In this document: positions 53,536 through 63,729 of the stretch, one piece after another
Numbering within the stretch: position 1 is the stretch's first letter
Layout: the number at the start of each line of letters is the position of its first letter
From: an uncultured Mailhella sp.
GTDB lineage: Bacteria > Desulfobacterota > Desulfovibrionia > Desulfovibrionales > Desulfovibrionaceae
DNA length: 64,000 nucleotides
Direction of reading: 5' to 3'
Assembly: GCF_963931295.1 (NCBI RefSeq)
Contig: NZ_OZ007001.1
Span: 1,615,137-1,679,136, forward strand
Translations under genes and position numbers: made by a program
Notes under the pieces: generated by a model
The model's input: the letters and a program-made list of their open reading frames with translations, nothing else
Database searches by the model: none
Told to the model about the DNA's origin: nothing

Positions 53536-55779
53536 ATGGGTCTGCTCAACAGCACTCGTGTGTCCGCCACCGTGGGCGGCAAGGAAATCATTCTGGAAAC
53601 GGGCCGTGTGGCCCGTCAGGCCAACGGCGCCATCTGGATTCAGTGCGGCGGCACCGTGGCACTCGTCACCGTGTGTGAAGCCCAGCTCGAAACCCCCAAG
53701 GACTTCTTCCCCCTCACCGTGGAATACGCCGAACGCATGTACGCCGCCGGCCGCATTCCCGGCAACTTCTTCCGCCGCGAAATCGGCCGTCCGAGCGACC
53801 ATGAAACCCTCGTGGCCCGCCTCATCGACCGCCCCATCCGTCCGCTCTTCCCCAAGGGCTACGGCAATGAGGTGCAGGTGCTCGCCACCGTCATTTCCGC
53901 CGACGGCGAAAACGATCCCGACGTACTCTGCATCACCGCGGCTTCCGCGGCCACCTGCATTTCCAACATTCCCTTCGCGGGCCCCGTGGCCGGCGCGCGC
54001 CTCGGCCGCGTGGACGGTCAGTTCGTGCTGAACCCCACCACCGAAGAACTCAAGCGCTCCGACATGGACATCGTGCTCGCCGCCTCCCGCGACGCCGTGG
54101 TCATGGTGGAAGGCGAAGCCAAGCTCGTCAAGGAACAGGACCTCATCGACGGCCTGAACTGGGCCCACAAGGCCATTCAGCCCCTCATCGACGCTCAGGA
54201 AGAGCTCGTGAAGCTGGCCGGCAAGCCCAAGACCGAATTCATTCCCAAGCAGGACGATCCCGAACTGTTCGCCTATGTGGAAGACCTTGCCATCAAGTCC
54301 GGCATGGAAGACGCCCTGCGCACGCCCGACAAGCTGCTCAGAAAGGACGCCCGCAAGGCCGTCAAGGACAAGGTGAAGGCCCTCATGGCCACCGACGAAC
54401 GCTATGCCGACGATCCCGCGGCGCAGGCCGCCATCGGCGAAGTGCTCGAACACCTCGAAAAGAAGCTCGTGCGCCAGAGAGTGCTCAACGAAGGCACCCG
54501 CATCGACAACCGCGACACCAAGACCGTGCGTCCCATCGAAATCGAAACGTCGGTGCTGCCCCGCGCCCACGGCTCCGCCATCTTCGCCCGCGGCGAAACC
54601 AAGACCATTGCCGTCACCACCCTCGGCAGCACGTCCGACGAGCAGAAGGTCGATACCCTGAACGGCGACGAAACCAAGCGCTTCATGCTGCACTACAACT
54701 TCCCGCCCTTCACCGTGGGCGAAGTGAAGTCCGTGCGCGTGTCCCGCCGCGAAATCGGTCACGGCCACCTCGCCGAACGCGCCCTCAAGGCCGTTCTGCC
54801 CTCGCCCGAAAGCTTCCCCTACACCATCCGCGTGGTGTCCGACACCGTGGAATCCAACGGTTCGTCCTCCATGGCCGCCGTGTGCGGCGGCTGCCTCTCC
54901 CTCATGGACGCCGGCGTGCCGATCAGCGCTCCCGTGGCCGGCGTGGCCATGGGCCTCATCAAGGACGGCGACACCTACACCGTGCTCACCGACATCCTCG
55001 GCGACGAAGACGCCCTCGGCGACATGGACTTCAAGATCGCCGGCACGGCCGACGGCATCAGCGCCATCCAGATGGACATCAAAATCAACGGCCTGCCCAC
55101 CGAAGTCATGGCCCGCGCCATGGAACAGGCCCGCGTGGCCCGTCTGCACATTCTCGACGTCATGGCCAAGGCCATGCCCGCCGTGCGCGAACTCTCTCCC
55201 TACGCTCCCCAGCACGAGGAAGTGTTCGTGAATCCTGAAATCATCCGCATGATCATCGGCCCCGGCGGCAAGAACATCAAGGCCATCACCAGCGCCACCG
55301 GCGCGGCCATCGACATTGAGGATTCCGGCCGCATCACCATCTTCGCCCCCACGCAGAAGTCCATGCAGGCCGCCAAGGAAATGGTGCTCTACTACGACCA
55401 GCACGCGGAACTCGGCAAGAACTACAACGCCAAGGTCAAGCGCATTCTGGAAATCGGCGCCATCGTGGAAATTCTGCCCAACCTCGAAGCCCTGGTCCAC
55501 ATCTCCCAGCTCGACACCAACCGCGTGGAAAAGACCGAAGACGTGGCCCACCTCGGCGAAGACATGCTGGTCAAGGTCATCGAAATCAACGGCGACCGCA
55601 TCCGCGCGAGCCGCAAGGCCGTGCTGCTCGAACAGCAGGGCATCGAATGGAAGCCCGAAGACACCGCCCGTCCCGCCCGCCGCGAACGCGGAGAACGCGG
55701 CGACGGCGAACGTCGCGAACGCCGCGGCGAACGTCGTGAACGCAGCGATCGTCCCCGCCGCGAACACAAGGAAGACTAA
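53536..55779 (+). CDS. pnp: Polyribonucleotide nucleotidyltransferase (PNPase)
   Basis: PNPase is a 3'-5' phosphorolytic exonuclease that degrades mRNA. The 747-residue product has two RNase PH domains (about 5-220 and 315-545; FFRREIGRPSDHETLVARLIDRP, FMLHYNFPPFTVGEV, GSSSMAAVCGGCLSLMDAG). The KH domain carries MIIGPGGKNIKAITSATGA (about 568), and the S1 domain follows (about 625-695). A C-terminal tail of about 35 residues is rich in Arg, Glu and Gly (GERGDGERRERRGERRERS). AGGAG precedes ATG 53536. Confidence 0.98.
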   Translation: MGLLNSTRVSATVGGKEIILETGRVARQANGAIWIQCGGTVALVTVCEAQLETPKDFFPLTVEYAERMYAAGRIPGNFFRREIGRPSDHETLVARLIDRPIRPLFPKGYGNEVQVLATVISADGENDPDVLCITAASAATCISNIPFAGPVAGARLGRVDGQFVLNPTTEELKRSDMDIVLAASRDAVVMVEGEAKLVKEQDLIDGLNWAHKAIQPLIDAQEELVKLAGKPKTEFIPKQDDPELFAYVEDLAIKSGMEDALRTPDKLLRKDARKAVKDKVKALMATDERYADDPAAQAAIGEVLEHLEKKLVRQRVLNEGTRIDNRDTKTVRPIEIETSVLPRAHGSAIFARGETKTIAVTTLGSTSDEQKVDTLNGDETKRFMLHYNFPPFTVGEVKSVRVSRREIGHGHLAERALKAVLPSPESFPYTIRVVSDTVESNGSSSMAAVCGGCLSLMDAGVPISAPVAGVAMGLIKDGDTYTVLTDILGDEDALGDMDFKIAGTADGISAIQMDIKINGLPTEVMARAMEQARVARLHILDVMAKAMPAVRELSPYAPQHEEVFVNPEIIRMIIGPGGKNIKAITSATGAAIDIEDSGRITIFAPTQKSMQAAKEMVLYYDQHAELGKNYNAKVKRILEIGAIVEILPNLEALVHISQLDTNRVEKTEDVAHLGEDMLVKVIEINGDRIRASRKAVLLEQQGIEWKPEDTARPARRERGERGDGERRERRGERRERSDRPRREHKED

Positions 55780-55818
55780 GCGGGAGCGGGGAATTCCCCT
55801 CGCGCAGAGATGAAAAGA

Positions 55819-55858
55819 GAGGCCGCCGTCCGCATGGACGGCGGCCTCTTCGTTTGTC
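55819..55858 (+). terminator. Bidirectional terminator between pnp and aspA
   Basis: GAGGCCGCCGTCC-GCAT-GGACGGCGGCCTC is a perfect 13-bp stem. TTCGTTTGTC follows on the plus strand and TCTTTTC on the minus strand, so it can end both convergent transcripts. Confidence 0.85.
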
Positions 55859-55997
55859 ATGCAAATTCGCGCTCAGCCCGCCGTACCGGGGCGGGCAACG
55901 CCGGGAGGAATCAGCGCCCGCGGGCAAATTCCGGGAAAACCCGGACGCTCCCGACGCGCAGCCACGGCCAGGAGAACGCCCCGGCGTGCCGGCGGCC

Positions 55998-57434
55998 CTA
56001 GCCCAGACGCTTTGCAATCCTGCGCTGGAGTTCCTTGTCCTCGCCGGGCTGCATCATGCGCTCGGGGCTCAGCACGTAGTCGATTTCCTCGCTGGTCATG
56101 TAGTTGTGCCGCACCACGAGATCGTACACCGACTGCCCGGAAGCCAGCGCCTCCCGCGCTATTTCCGACGAGCGTTCGTAGCCGATGTAGGGGGCGAGCG
56201 CCGTCACCACGCCTATGGCGTTGCGCACGAGCGAGGCGCAGTGCTCGCGGTTGGCCGTAATGCCGTCCACGCACAAATCGCGCAGAATGTGGCAGGCGTT
56301 GCCGAGATGCTTCAGCGAGGCGAACAGCGTGTAGGCAATGACGGGCTCCATGGCGTTGAGTTCCAGCTGTCCGGCTTCTGCGGCCATGGAAATGGTCACG
56401 TCCTTGCCGATGACGTCGAAACAGACCTGATTCACCACCTCGGGAATGACCGGATTCACCTTGCCGGGCATGATGGAGGAACCCGGCTGACGGGGCGGCA
56501 GATTGATTTCGTTCAGTCCGCAGCAGGGGCCGGACGAGAGCAGCCTAAGGTCGTTGCATATTTTGGAGAGCTTGACCACAAAGCGCTTGAGCAGGCCGGA
56601 AATCTGCACGTAGGCGCAGCAGTCGGACGTGGCTTCCACCAGATTTTCCGCCATGAACAGCGGCAGCGAGGAAATCTCCGCGAGGCGCTTCGTCACCAGC
56701 GCGGCGTAGCCTTCCGGCGTGTTGATGCCCGTGCCTATGGCCGTCGCGCCCATGCTGATGTCGCAGATCTGCTCGCGGCCTTCGCCGATGCGGCGGATGT
56801 CCTCGCCGATGGTGGTCGCCCACGCGGAAAATTCCATGCCCAGCGTCATGGGCACGGCGTCCTGCATCTGGGTCCGGCCCATCTTCATGACGTCGCAAAA
56901 CTCCACGGCCTTGGCCGCAAAGCCCTGACGCAGGTATTCCATGTCGCCCATGAAGTCCGTCAGCGTGGCGTAGAGCGCCAGACGGATGGCCGTGGGATAC
57001 ACGTCGTTGGTGGACTGCGAGCAGTTCACGTGATTGTTGGGATGGCAGTACTGATATTCGCCCTTCCTGTGCCCCATGAGCTCAAGGGCGACGTTGGCGA
57101 TCACCTCGTTGGCGTTCATGTTGCACGACGTGCCCGCGCCGCCCTGATACACGTCCACGGGGAACTGATCGTTGTACTCTCCGGCAATGACCTTGTCGCA
57201 GGCGAGGCAGATGTAGCGGCCGATGGATTCCGGCAGCACGCCGAGCTCCATGTTGGCCAGCGCCGCCGCCTTCTTCACGTAGCCGAACGCCTGAATGAAG
57301 CGCGGCATGGAGGCAATGGTCGTGCCCGAAATGCGGAAGTTCTCCAGAGCCCGGCTGGTCTGGATGCCGTAATAGACATCGGCGGGAATTTCCAGATCGC
57401 CAAGAAAATCATGCTCCTTACGCGTTGCGGTCAT
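55998..57434 (-). CDS. aspA: Aspartate ammonia-lyase (aspartase)
   Basis: AspA reversibly converts aspartate to fumarate and ammonia. The 478-residue product has YYGIQTSRALENFRISG, QGGAGTSCNMNANEVIANVA and HPNNHVNCSQSTNDVYPTA. The superfamily signature GSSIMPGKVNPV and the aspartase-type EAGQLELNAMEPVIAY favour aspartase over fumarase C. I chose ATG 57434 with AAGGAG upstream. In sulfate reducers fumarate from aspartate can serve respiration; that use here is inference. Confidence 0.92.
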   Translation of the reverse strand: MTATRKEHDFLGDLEIPADVYYGIQTSRALENFRISGTTIASMPRFIQAFGYVKKAAALANMELGVLPESIGRYICLACDKVIAGEYNDQFPVDVYQGGAGTSCNMNANEVIANVALELMGHRKGEYQYCHPNNHVNCSQSTNDVYPTAIRLALYATLTDFMGDMEYLRQGFAAKAVEFCDVMKMGRTQMQDAVPMTLGMEFSAWATTIGEDIRRIGEGREQICDISMGATAIGTGINTPEGYAALVTKRLAEISSLPLFMAENLVEATSDCCAYVQISGLLKRFVVKLSKICNDLRLLSSGPCCGLNEINLPPRQPGSSIMPGKVNPVIPEVVNQVCFDVIGKDVTISMAAEAGQLELNAMEPVIAYTLFASLKHLGNACHILRDLCVDGITANREHCASLVRNAIGVVTALAPYIGYERSSEIAREALASGQSVYDLVVRHNYMTSEEIDYVLSPERMMQPGEDKELQRRIAKRLG

Positions 57435-57917
57435 AGGCGCTCCTTTTCCGTCTCTGAAACGGCAAATGTTTGACAATCGTTTTCAGAAAGAGAAAAATAC
57501 ACTGCAATATCAAATAACTATCCAATCAGGCGAAAAACTTTTTCCGCCCCGACTCAATTTTGGGCCACCCTAGCACACTCAGCGCCCGGGGAAAAGCGCA
57601 CTGTATTGCTTTTTCTCTTCCGCGCCCTTGCGCCCCATGACTTCAAAAAATTTTTGCTCGACGCGCGGCGGCAAGCAAAAAAGCCGGGGAGGATTTCAAA
57701 GTTCGCGCCTTCGTCCTGCTTTCGAGCCGACGCCGCCCGCGCCCAGAGCGCCGAGTCCCAAGCCTGCCTGACGCGCGCACAAAAAAAGCCCTTTCCGACC
57801 GGACAGGACGGAAAGGGCGAAACGTGAAGCCGCAAGTGCGGCTCCCCGGGGTGGAAGACCGGAGTGCGACCGGGCCTGCGGCGTTTTGCGCAGGCCGGGC
57901 GTTCCGAGCTTTCGGCG
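57435..57917. other. Intergenic region between folD and aspA
   Basis: About 480 nt. The aspA-proximal 110 nt are A+T-rich and should contain the aspA promoter, but I cannot fix the hexamers. The middle shows no coding pattern. The folD terminator lies at the right. Confidence 0.65.
57781..57818 (-). terminator. Terminator after folD
   Basis: On the minus strand GCCCTTTCCG and CGGAAAGGGC form a perfect 10-bp stem followed by TTTTTTT. Confidence 0.92.
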
Positions 57918-58775
57918 TTATGCGCCGAGAAGCGTTTTCCTCCAGGCCCGGGCGGTGTTCACAAGAAGCTGAGAAATGGTCATGGGGCCGATGCCGCCGG
58001 GAACCGGCGTGATGGCGGAAGCGAGCGGGGCCACGTGCTCAAAGTCCACGTCGCCGCAGAGCTTGCCGTCCTCGCCGCGGTTGATGCCCACGTCGATGAT
58101 GACGGCCCCGGGCTTGACCATGTCGGCCGTGACGAAGCGGGGCCTGCCGAGCGCGGCCACGATGAGATCGGCCTCGCGGCATACGGCGGCGAGATCCGGC
58201 GTGCGGGAATGGCACATGGTCACGGTGGCGTTGTAGTCGCGGCTGCCGAGCATGAGGGACACAGGACGGCCCACAAGATTGCTGCGGCCGATGACCACGG
58301 CCCGCTTGCCGCTCACGGAAATGTTGTAGTGGTCGAGCAGCGCCAGAATGCCCGCGGGCGTGCAGGGACGAAGCCCGGGCACGTTCATGGCCACGCGCCC
58401 CTGATTGACGGCAGTGAGGCCGTCCACGTCCTTGTCCGGACTGATGGCCTCAATGCAGGGACGCTCGTCCAGCCCTTCGGGCAGGGGGAGCTGAAGCAGA
58501 ATGCCGTCCACGGCCGGATCGGCGTTGAGGGACGCAATGAGCTCTTCCAGCTCCTGCTGAAGAATGGAGGCGGGTCTGCGGTAGGAACGCGTGTCGATGC
58601 CGACGTCGGCGCAGGCCTTTTCCTTGTTGCGCACGTACACCTGCGAAGCCGGATCCTCGCCCACCAGAATCACCGCCAGGCAGGGAGCGCGTCCGGCTTT
58701 CTCCCTGTCTTTCGCTATGTCCTCACGAAGCGCGGCGCGTATGGACGCCGCAGTCGCCTTACCGTCGAGTATCAA
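57918..58775 (-). CDS. folD: Methylenetetrahydrofolate dehydrogenase/cyclohydrolase
   Basis: FolD interconverts 5,10-methylene-, methenyl- and 10-formyl-tetrahydrofolate, feeding purine synthesis and Met-tRNA formylation. The 285-residue product has VILVGEDPASQVYVRNKEKA with the catalytic Lys, GILLQLPLPEGLDE, DVDGLTAVNQG, VVIGRSNLVGRPVSLML and the C-terminal ITPVPGGIGPMT. Length is normal. It begins 210 nt after the ftsK stop on the same strand. Confidence 0.97.
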   Translation of the reverse strand: MILDGKATAASIRAALREDIAKDREKAGRAPCLAVILVGEDPASQVYVRNKEKACADVGIDTRSYRRPASILQQELEELIASLNADPAVDGILLQLPLPEGLDERPCIEAISPDKDVDGLTAVNQGRVAMNVPGLRPCTPAGILALLDHYNISVSGKRAVVIGRSNLVGRPVSLMLGSRDYNATVTMCHSRTPDLAAVCREADLIVAALGRPRFVTADMVKPGAVIIDVGINRGEDGKLCGDVDFEHVAPLASAITPVPGGIGPMTISQLLVNTARAWRKTLLGA

Positions 58776-58985
58776 GGCAGTTCCTCCTTTTCCGGCCGGG
58801 CCGGAGGCATGGGGTGACAGGTTCGCCGCTCCGCACGGCGCAGGAACGGCTCATTCCGCAATCCCGCCGGACTGCGGCGCGGAAAAGCGCCCACTGCCTT
58901 TTCCGCAAATGTGTTGCGCCAGCCGCCTTCCGGTGCGTTCTCCCCGCCTGCACACGCGAGGCGAGCCCCGCTCTTCGGCCAGGGG

Positions 58986-61900
58986 CTAGCGATGCACCAC
59001 GCTGCGCGGCCGCGTGCCGTCGGCCTGACTGAGCAGACCGTCCTTTTCCATCTGCTCCACGAAGCGGGCCGCGCGGTTGAAGCCGATGCGGAAACGCCGC
59101 TGCAGCAGGGAAATGGACACCTTGCCGTTGTCCAGCACGAACTGCACGGCTTCGGCGTAAATGGGATCGTCCACGATTTCGTTGCTCCGGGAGGCGGGCT
59201 GACCGAAATCTTCGGCGTCTTCGGCGTCGTCGTTGCCGAATTCCGCAAAATCGACCTTGTAGTTCGGCGGCTGCTGCTTTTTCCAGAATTCCACCACGGC
59301 CGACACTTCATCGTCGCTCACGAAGGCTCCGTGCAGGCGCTGAATCATGCCGCCGTTGGGCTTGAACAGCATGTCGCCCATGCCGAGCAGCTTTTCCGCG
59401 CCCGCGCCGTCGATGATGGTGCGCGAATCCTGACCGCTCGTCACCTTGAAGGCGATGCGGCAGGGGAAATTCGCCTTGATGATGCCCGTCACCACGTCCA
59501 CGCTGGGGCGCTGCGTAGCGATGATGAGGTGAATGCCCGCGGCTCGGGCGAGCTGCGCGAGACGCACGATGCTGCCTTCCACTTCCTTGCGCTTCACCAT
59601 CATGAGGTCGGCGAGCTCATCGACAATGATGACGAGGAACGGCATGTTGGAAAGATCTTCCGGCTCGCCGGTTTCCGCGTCCACGGGCATGGGGCCTCCG
59701 GCCTCCACCTCTGCGCGCAGACGGGCCTGCCGGTCGTTGTAGCCCGTGATGTTGCGCACCTTGACCTTGGAGAACAGCGAAAGGCGGCGGTTCATCTCCT
59801 CAATGGCCCAGAGCAGCGCGTTCTTGGTGAGATCCATGTCCGTCACCACGGGATGCACGAGATGGGGCAGATCCGCGTACATGGAAAGTTCCACGCGCTT
59901 GGGGTCCACCAGAATCATCTGCACTTCGTCGGGCCTGGCGCGGTAGAGCAGGCTGAGAATGATGGCGTTCAGGCACACGCTCTTGCCCGCGCCGGTGGCG
60001 CCGGCCACCAGAAGATGCGGCATTTTGGCCAGATCCGCGGACACGGGACGCCCGCCGGTATCCTTGCCGAGCGCCACGGTGAGCAGCGATTTGGCCTGAC
60101 GGAAATTTTCGTTTTCCACAATTTCCCGGAAATGCACGGTGCAGCGCTTTTCGTTGGGCACTTCCACGCCCACGGTGTCGGTGCCGGGCACGGGAGCCTG
60201 CATGCGCACGGACACGGCCTTGAGCGACATAGCCAGATCGTTGGCCAGATTGGTGATGCGCGTGGCCTTGACGCCCGGAGCCGGACGCACCTCGAAGAGC
60301 GTGACCACGGGGCCGGGCGTGATGCGCGCCAGCGTGGCGTTCACGTTGAAGTTCTTGAGGCAGGTGATGAGCGCGTTGCCCTGTCTGGCCAGGGTAAGCT
60401 CATCGGGTCTGCTGGCAAGATCCTCTTCCGGCAGCGGCGAAAGCAGTTCCAGAGGCGGCAGCTGAAGCTCCCTGCGCTTCGGCAGCACGGGCGCAGGCGC
60501 AGCGGGCGCGGCTTCGGCTTCAAGCTGCCTCTGCACAGCGAGAGCTCCGGCCACGGCGCTGTCCACGGAAGCGTAGGCGGCGTCCTTGTGCTGCGCGGCA
60601 GGCGCTTCCGCCGCGCGGAAAAACTGGGGGAACGTCTGCCCGGGCACTTCCGTCTGCGGCGCGGGCTGCTTTTCGGACGTCGGCGCAGCCGTCACCACGG
60701 CGGGCAGATCGTCGGTATTCACGGCTGATGCCGAGGCGGAAAGCGCGGCCAGGGCCGAAGGCGGCAGATCTTCCTCCGGCACGTCGGGTTCGATGAAGGG
60801 CGCGGGAGAAACGGGCTGAGCAGGCACGACGGCGGGGGCCGGAGCCTGCGCGGGCTCAAAGGAAGGCGCGGCGGGCGCGGACGCCATCGCCGCAGGGGCA
60901 GGAGCGGAAAACACGGAAGCAGCCGTCGCGGGAGCGGCAGGCACAACCGCCGGTGCTTCAACAGCAACCGGAGTCGTCTCAGCGCTCGATGCTGAGAAAG
61001 CCGCCGGAGCCGCAATCACCGGCGCAGCCGCCGAGGAAGCAGGCGCAGAACCGACTGCTGCGGAGGGTATCGGAGAAACCGGCGCAGCGCTCACTGTCGC
61101 GGAGGGCGTGGGGGAAAACGGCGCAGAAACGGTTGCCGCGGAAGGCGCCGCCGCGGAAGATTCCGGCGTTTCGACGGCATCCTCCAGCTCAAGAATGAAT
61201 TCGCTCTCTTCCTGCGCCGGAGCCTTTTCCGCCGCAGGCGCCGGAACCGGTTCCGGCACGAACACGGCGGCCACGGCAGGTTCGGAAGCGCTCGCCGCGC
61301 TTCTGGCGTTTTCCGGCCGTTCCACAAGGCGCAGAAGTTCGCTCAAGTCCTCTTCCCGAATGCCGGAATCCACTGGCTCCGGCTCCGCGCCCGGAAGATC
61401 GGGGGCCTTCGGCAGATCCGTTTTTATTTCAAGCACGGGCGCGGGAGTTTCCGCAACGTCCTTCTTCCTGCCGAACACGATGTCGAGCACAGGGCGGGGA
61501 CGCTTTGCCGCGTCCGGAATTCTGCGCCATCCGGCGACAAGCCCGGGCAGGCGCTTCAGCGCTTCGGGCAGATGCGGCACGGGCAGATCGTAGGTCGTGC
61601 CGAAGGAGGGAATTTTCCGCATCGCCCATGAGGCGAACGAAGCAATGAGCGTCAGCCAAGAAATGCTGAACGACAGCTCCATGGCAATGAGGAACACGAA
61701 GAACCACAGCAGAAACGAGCCGACGGGACTGAAAAAAATAAGGGAAAAGGCGGAAAGCCACTGTCCGGCAAGGCCGCCGCCGTGAATGCCGTGAACGCTG
61801 ATGTCGAATACAGACGAGGCCACCAGCATGCAGGAAAAAAGCAAGAGATACCCCACCCAGCGGTACCACTTGAGCACCAGCCAGCGGGACACCAGTCCCG

Positions 61901-62144
61901 CGCCCACGGCCAGAAAGAACACGACCCACAAAAAGGAGCCCAGACCGAAGCAGTCCACCAGAAAGCCCGACAGATACGCGCCGAACAGTCCGGCCGCGTT
62001 CTGCACGGAAGAAGCGTTCATGCTCACGGCCTGATTGAAGGTGGGATCGCCGACATGATAGCTCCAGAGACTGAGCAGCATAAGCAGACCGCAGAAAAGA
62101 AAAAGCAGTCCGAGCAGTTCGCGTACCAGTCTGTGTCCGTACAT
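58986..62144 (-). CDS. ftsK: DNA translocase FtsK
   Basis: FtsK coordinates division with chromosome segregation by pumping DNA toward dif. The 1,052-residue product has a four-helix membrane domain (about 1-170) and a low-complexity Pro/Ala/Ser/Val linker (about 260-560). The motor domain has Walker A GATGAGKSVCLNA (about 711-723), Walker B ILVDPKRVELSMY and IVDELADLMM. The gamma winged helix (about 985-1045) has ISLLQRRFRIGFNRAARFVEQM. I chose ATG 62144 because AAGGGG lies 6 nt upstream; two earlier in-frame ATGs overlap that site. It follows efp after a terminator-like hairpin. Confidence 0.96.
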   Translation of the reverse strand: MYGHRLVRELLGLLFLFCGLLMLLSLWSYHVGDPTFNQAVSMNASSVQNAAGLFGAYLSGFLVDCFGLGSFLWVVFFLAVGAGLVSRWLVLKWYRWVGYLLLFSCMLVASSVFDISVHGIHGGGLAGQWLSAFSLIFFSPVGSFLLWFFVFLIAMELSFSISWLTLIASFASWAMRKIPSFGTTYDLPVPHLPEALKRLPGLVAGWRRIPDAAKRPRPVLDIVFGRKKDVAETPAPVLEIKTDLPKAPDLPGAEPEPVDSGIREEDLSELLRLVERPENARSAASASEPAVAAVFVPEPVPAPAAEKAPAQEESEFILELEDAVETPESSAAAPSAATVSAPFSPTPSATVSAAPVSPIPSAAVGSAPASSAAAPVIAAPAAFSASSAETTPVAVEAPAVVPAAPATAASVFSAPAPAAMASAPAAPSFEPAQAPAPAVVPAQPVSPAPFIEPDVPEEDLPPSALAALSASASAVNTDDLPAVVTAAPTSEKQPAPQTEVPGQTFPQFFRAAEAPAAQHKDAAYASVDSAVAGALAVQRQLEAEAAPAAPAPVLPKRRELQLPPLELLSPLPEEDLASRPDELTLARQGNALITCLKNFNVNATLARITPGPVVTLFEVRPAPGVKATRITNLANDLAMSLKAVSVRMQAPVPGTDTVGVEVPNEKRCTVHFREIVENENFRQAKSLLTVALGKDTGGRPVSADLAKMPHLLVAGATGAGKSVCLNAIILSLLYRARPDEVQMILVDPKRVELSMYADLPHLVHPVVTDMDLTKNALLWAIEEMNRRLSLFSKVKVRNITGYNDRQARLRAEVEAGGPMPVDAETGEPEDLSNMPFLVIIVDELADLMMVKRKEVEGSIVRLAQLARAAGIHLIIATQRPSVDVVTGIIKANFPCRIAFKVTSGQDSRTIIDGAGAEKLLGMGDMLFKPNGGMIQRLHGAFVSDDEVSAVVEFWKKQQPPNYKVDFAEFGNDDAEDAEDFGQPASRSNEIVDDPIYAEAVQFVLDNGKVSISLLQRRFRIGFNRAARFVEQMEKDGLLSQADGTRPRSVVHR

Positions 62145-62206
62145 TGGCATCCCCTTCAAACTTCAAGTGAACCCTTCCGGGACGGACCCGGAATCCGTTT
62201 TTCTCC

Positions 62207-62259
62207 CGAAAAACGAAAGCGCTGCCGGAAGGGCGCGCAACACGTCCTGCCGACAGCGC
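62207..62259 (-). terminator. Terminator between efp and ftsK
   Basis: On the minus strand GCGCTGTCGG and CCGGCAGCGC (one G-U pair) close a loop, then TTTCGTTTTTC follows. Confidence 0.7.
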
Positions 62260-62277
62260 AAAAGAAAAGAACGCGAA

Positions 62278-62835
62278 TTAGTCGCGGCCGAGATATTCGC
62301 GGGTGCGGGTATCGACCTTGACGCGGTCGCCTTCGTTCACGAAAATCGGCACCTGAATGGTCACGCCGGTTTCCAGGGTGGCGGGCTTGGTCACGTTGGA
62401 AACGGTGTCGCCCTTCACGCCGGGTTCGGTCTTGACCACGGTCATCACGAGGCTCACGGGCACTTCAATGTCGATGGGCTGTCCGTTGTAGAGCAGCACG
62501 CGGCACTGCTGGGATTCCAGCAGCCAGTCGGCCTTGCCGTCGGTGTCGGACACGGGCAGGGAAATCTGTTCGTAGGTGGTCATGTCCATGAAGATGAGGT
62601 CGTCGCCTTCGCGGTACAGGTACTGCATGTCGCGCTGTTCCATGTCGGGCTTGCCCACCTTTTCGCCGGAACGGAAGGTATTGTCCACCACGCGGCCGTT
62701 GAGAATGTTGCGCAGCTTGGTGCGCACCATGGCGCCGCCCTTGCCGGGCTTGAAGTGCTGGAATTCAACGATTTCGTAAGGAGTGCCATCGATCTCGATC
62801 TTCAGGCCGCGACGAAAGTCAGTAGTGGAATACAT
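62278..62835 (-). CDS. efp: Elongation factor P
   Basis: EF-P relieves ribosome stalling at polyproline stretches. The 185-residue product has three beta domains. The functional loop is [17 protein letters not shown] with a lysine at the usual modification site. The signature [20 protein letters not shown] lies in domain II-III, and [19 protein letters not shown] near the end. I chose ATG 62835, with GGAGG directly upstream. The lysine suggests a lysyl- or related modification, but no epmA or epmB gene is in the window. The neighbouring FtsK has a proline-rich linker, which could need EF-P. Confidence 0.97.
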   Translation of the reverse strand: MYSTTDFRRGLKIEIDGTPYEIVEFQHFKPGKGGAMVRTKLRNILNGRVVDNTFRSGEKVGKPDMEQRDMQYLYREGDDLIFMDMTTYEQISLPVSDTDGKADWLLESQQCRVLLYNGQPIDIEVPVSLVMTVVKTEPGVKGDTVSNVTKPATLETGVTIQVPIFVNEGDRVKVDTRTREYLGRD

Positions 62836-63058
62836 GATGCCTCCAGGCAAAAATATGATTTTTTTTTCGTAAAAAATCCGAAACGGGCCGACGCGGACCC
62901 TTCCGGCCTCCGAAAACGGAGGAAATATTCCCCGCGCTGCGGGGGACGCCCTGCGGAATATTTGCCTTTTCCGCCGGAGCAGGCTAATCTCGGCTTTTTC
63001 CGAAAAGCAAGATATATTGTCCGATAGAGGCTCACTTTGTCAACTCGGGAGGAGCGCC

Positions 63059-63721
63059 ATGACCGACCCGTCCGCCGAAAAAAAGACCTGTTCCGAACCC
63101 GCGCTGGAACTTCTGGCCACCCTGTACACCCTTGAACAGCTGGAAGACGCCTCGCATCACATGCCGCAGATTGCGCTGGCCGGCCGCTCCAACGTGGGCA
63201 AGTCCTCGCTCATCAACGCCCTCGCCCGCAGAAAAAAACTGGCCAAGGTCAGCTCCGAACCGGGCAAGACCCGTTCGGTCAACCTTTTTCTGGTCAAACC
63301 CGACGGCTTCTGCCTCACCGACCTGCCCGGCTACGGCTACGCCCGCCGCGGCCACGAGGAGCGCCGCAACTGGGCGGCCCTCATTCAGAAGTATCTGGAA
63401 GAAACCAAAACGCTGCGCGCGCTCGCCCTGCTCATCGACTGCCGCATTCCCACGCAGCAGTCCGACCGGCTGATGGCCGACTTCGCCAAAGCCCGGAAGC
63501 TTCCCGTCATCGCCGTGCTCACCAAGGCCGACAAATGCTCCCTCAAGGAACGCTCCGCCCAGCAGAAGACCTGGGAGGCCATTCTCGGCGGACAGAAACC
63601 CGTGGTGGTTTCCGCAGTCACGAGGCTCGGCATCGACGAGCTGTGGGCAAGGCTGCGCGAAGCCGGAGCCCCCGATCCTCTTCCCTCCGCCGATGATATC
63701 GACGGTCCTTCCGCAGACTGA
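63059..63721 (+). CDS. engB: Ribosome biogenesis GTPase EngB (YsxC)
   Basis: EngB is a small GTPase needed for large-subunit assembly. The 220-residue product has G1 AGRSNVGKSSLINAL, G2-region SSEPGKTRSVNLF, G3 LTDLPGYGYA, G4 VLTKADKC and G5 VSAVT. I chose ATG 63059 after GGAGGAGC; the frame is open to 63017. The gene is 8 nt upstream of the helicase gene. Confidence 0.96.
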   Translation: MTDPSAEKKTCSEPALELLATLYTLEQLEDASHHMPQIALAGRSNVGKSSLINALARRKKLAKVSSEPGKTRSVNLFLVKPDGFCLTDLPGYGYARRGHEERRNWAALIQKYLEETKTLRALALLIDCRIPTQQSDRLMADFAKARKLPVIAVLTKADKCSLKERSAQQKTWEAILGGQKPVVVSAVTRLGIDELWARLREAGAPDPLPSADDIDGPSAD

Positions 63722-63729
63722 TTCACGCC

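Noticed and set aside
53332-55860. An 842-codon open frame on the minus strand
   Set aside because: It is antisense to pnp and has the same composition artefact as other shadows.
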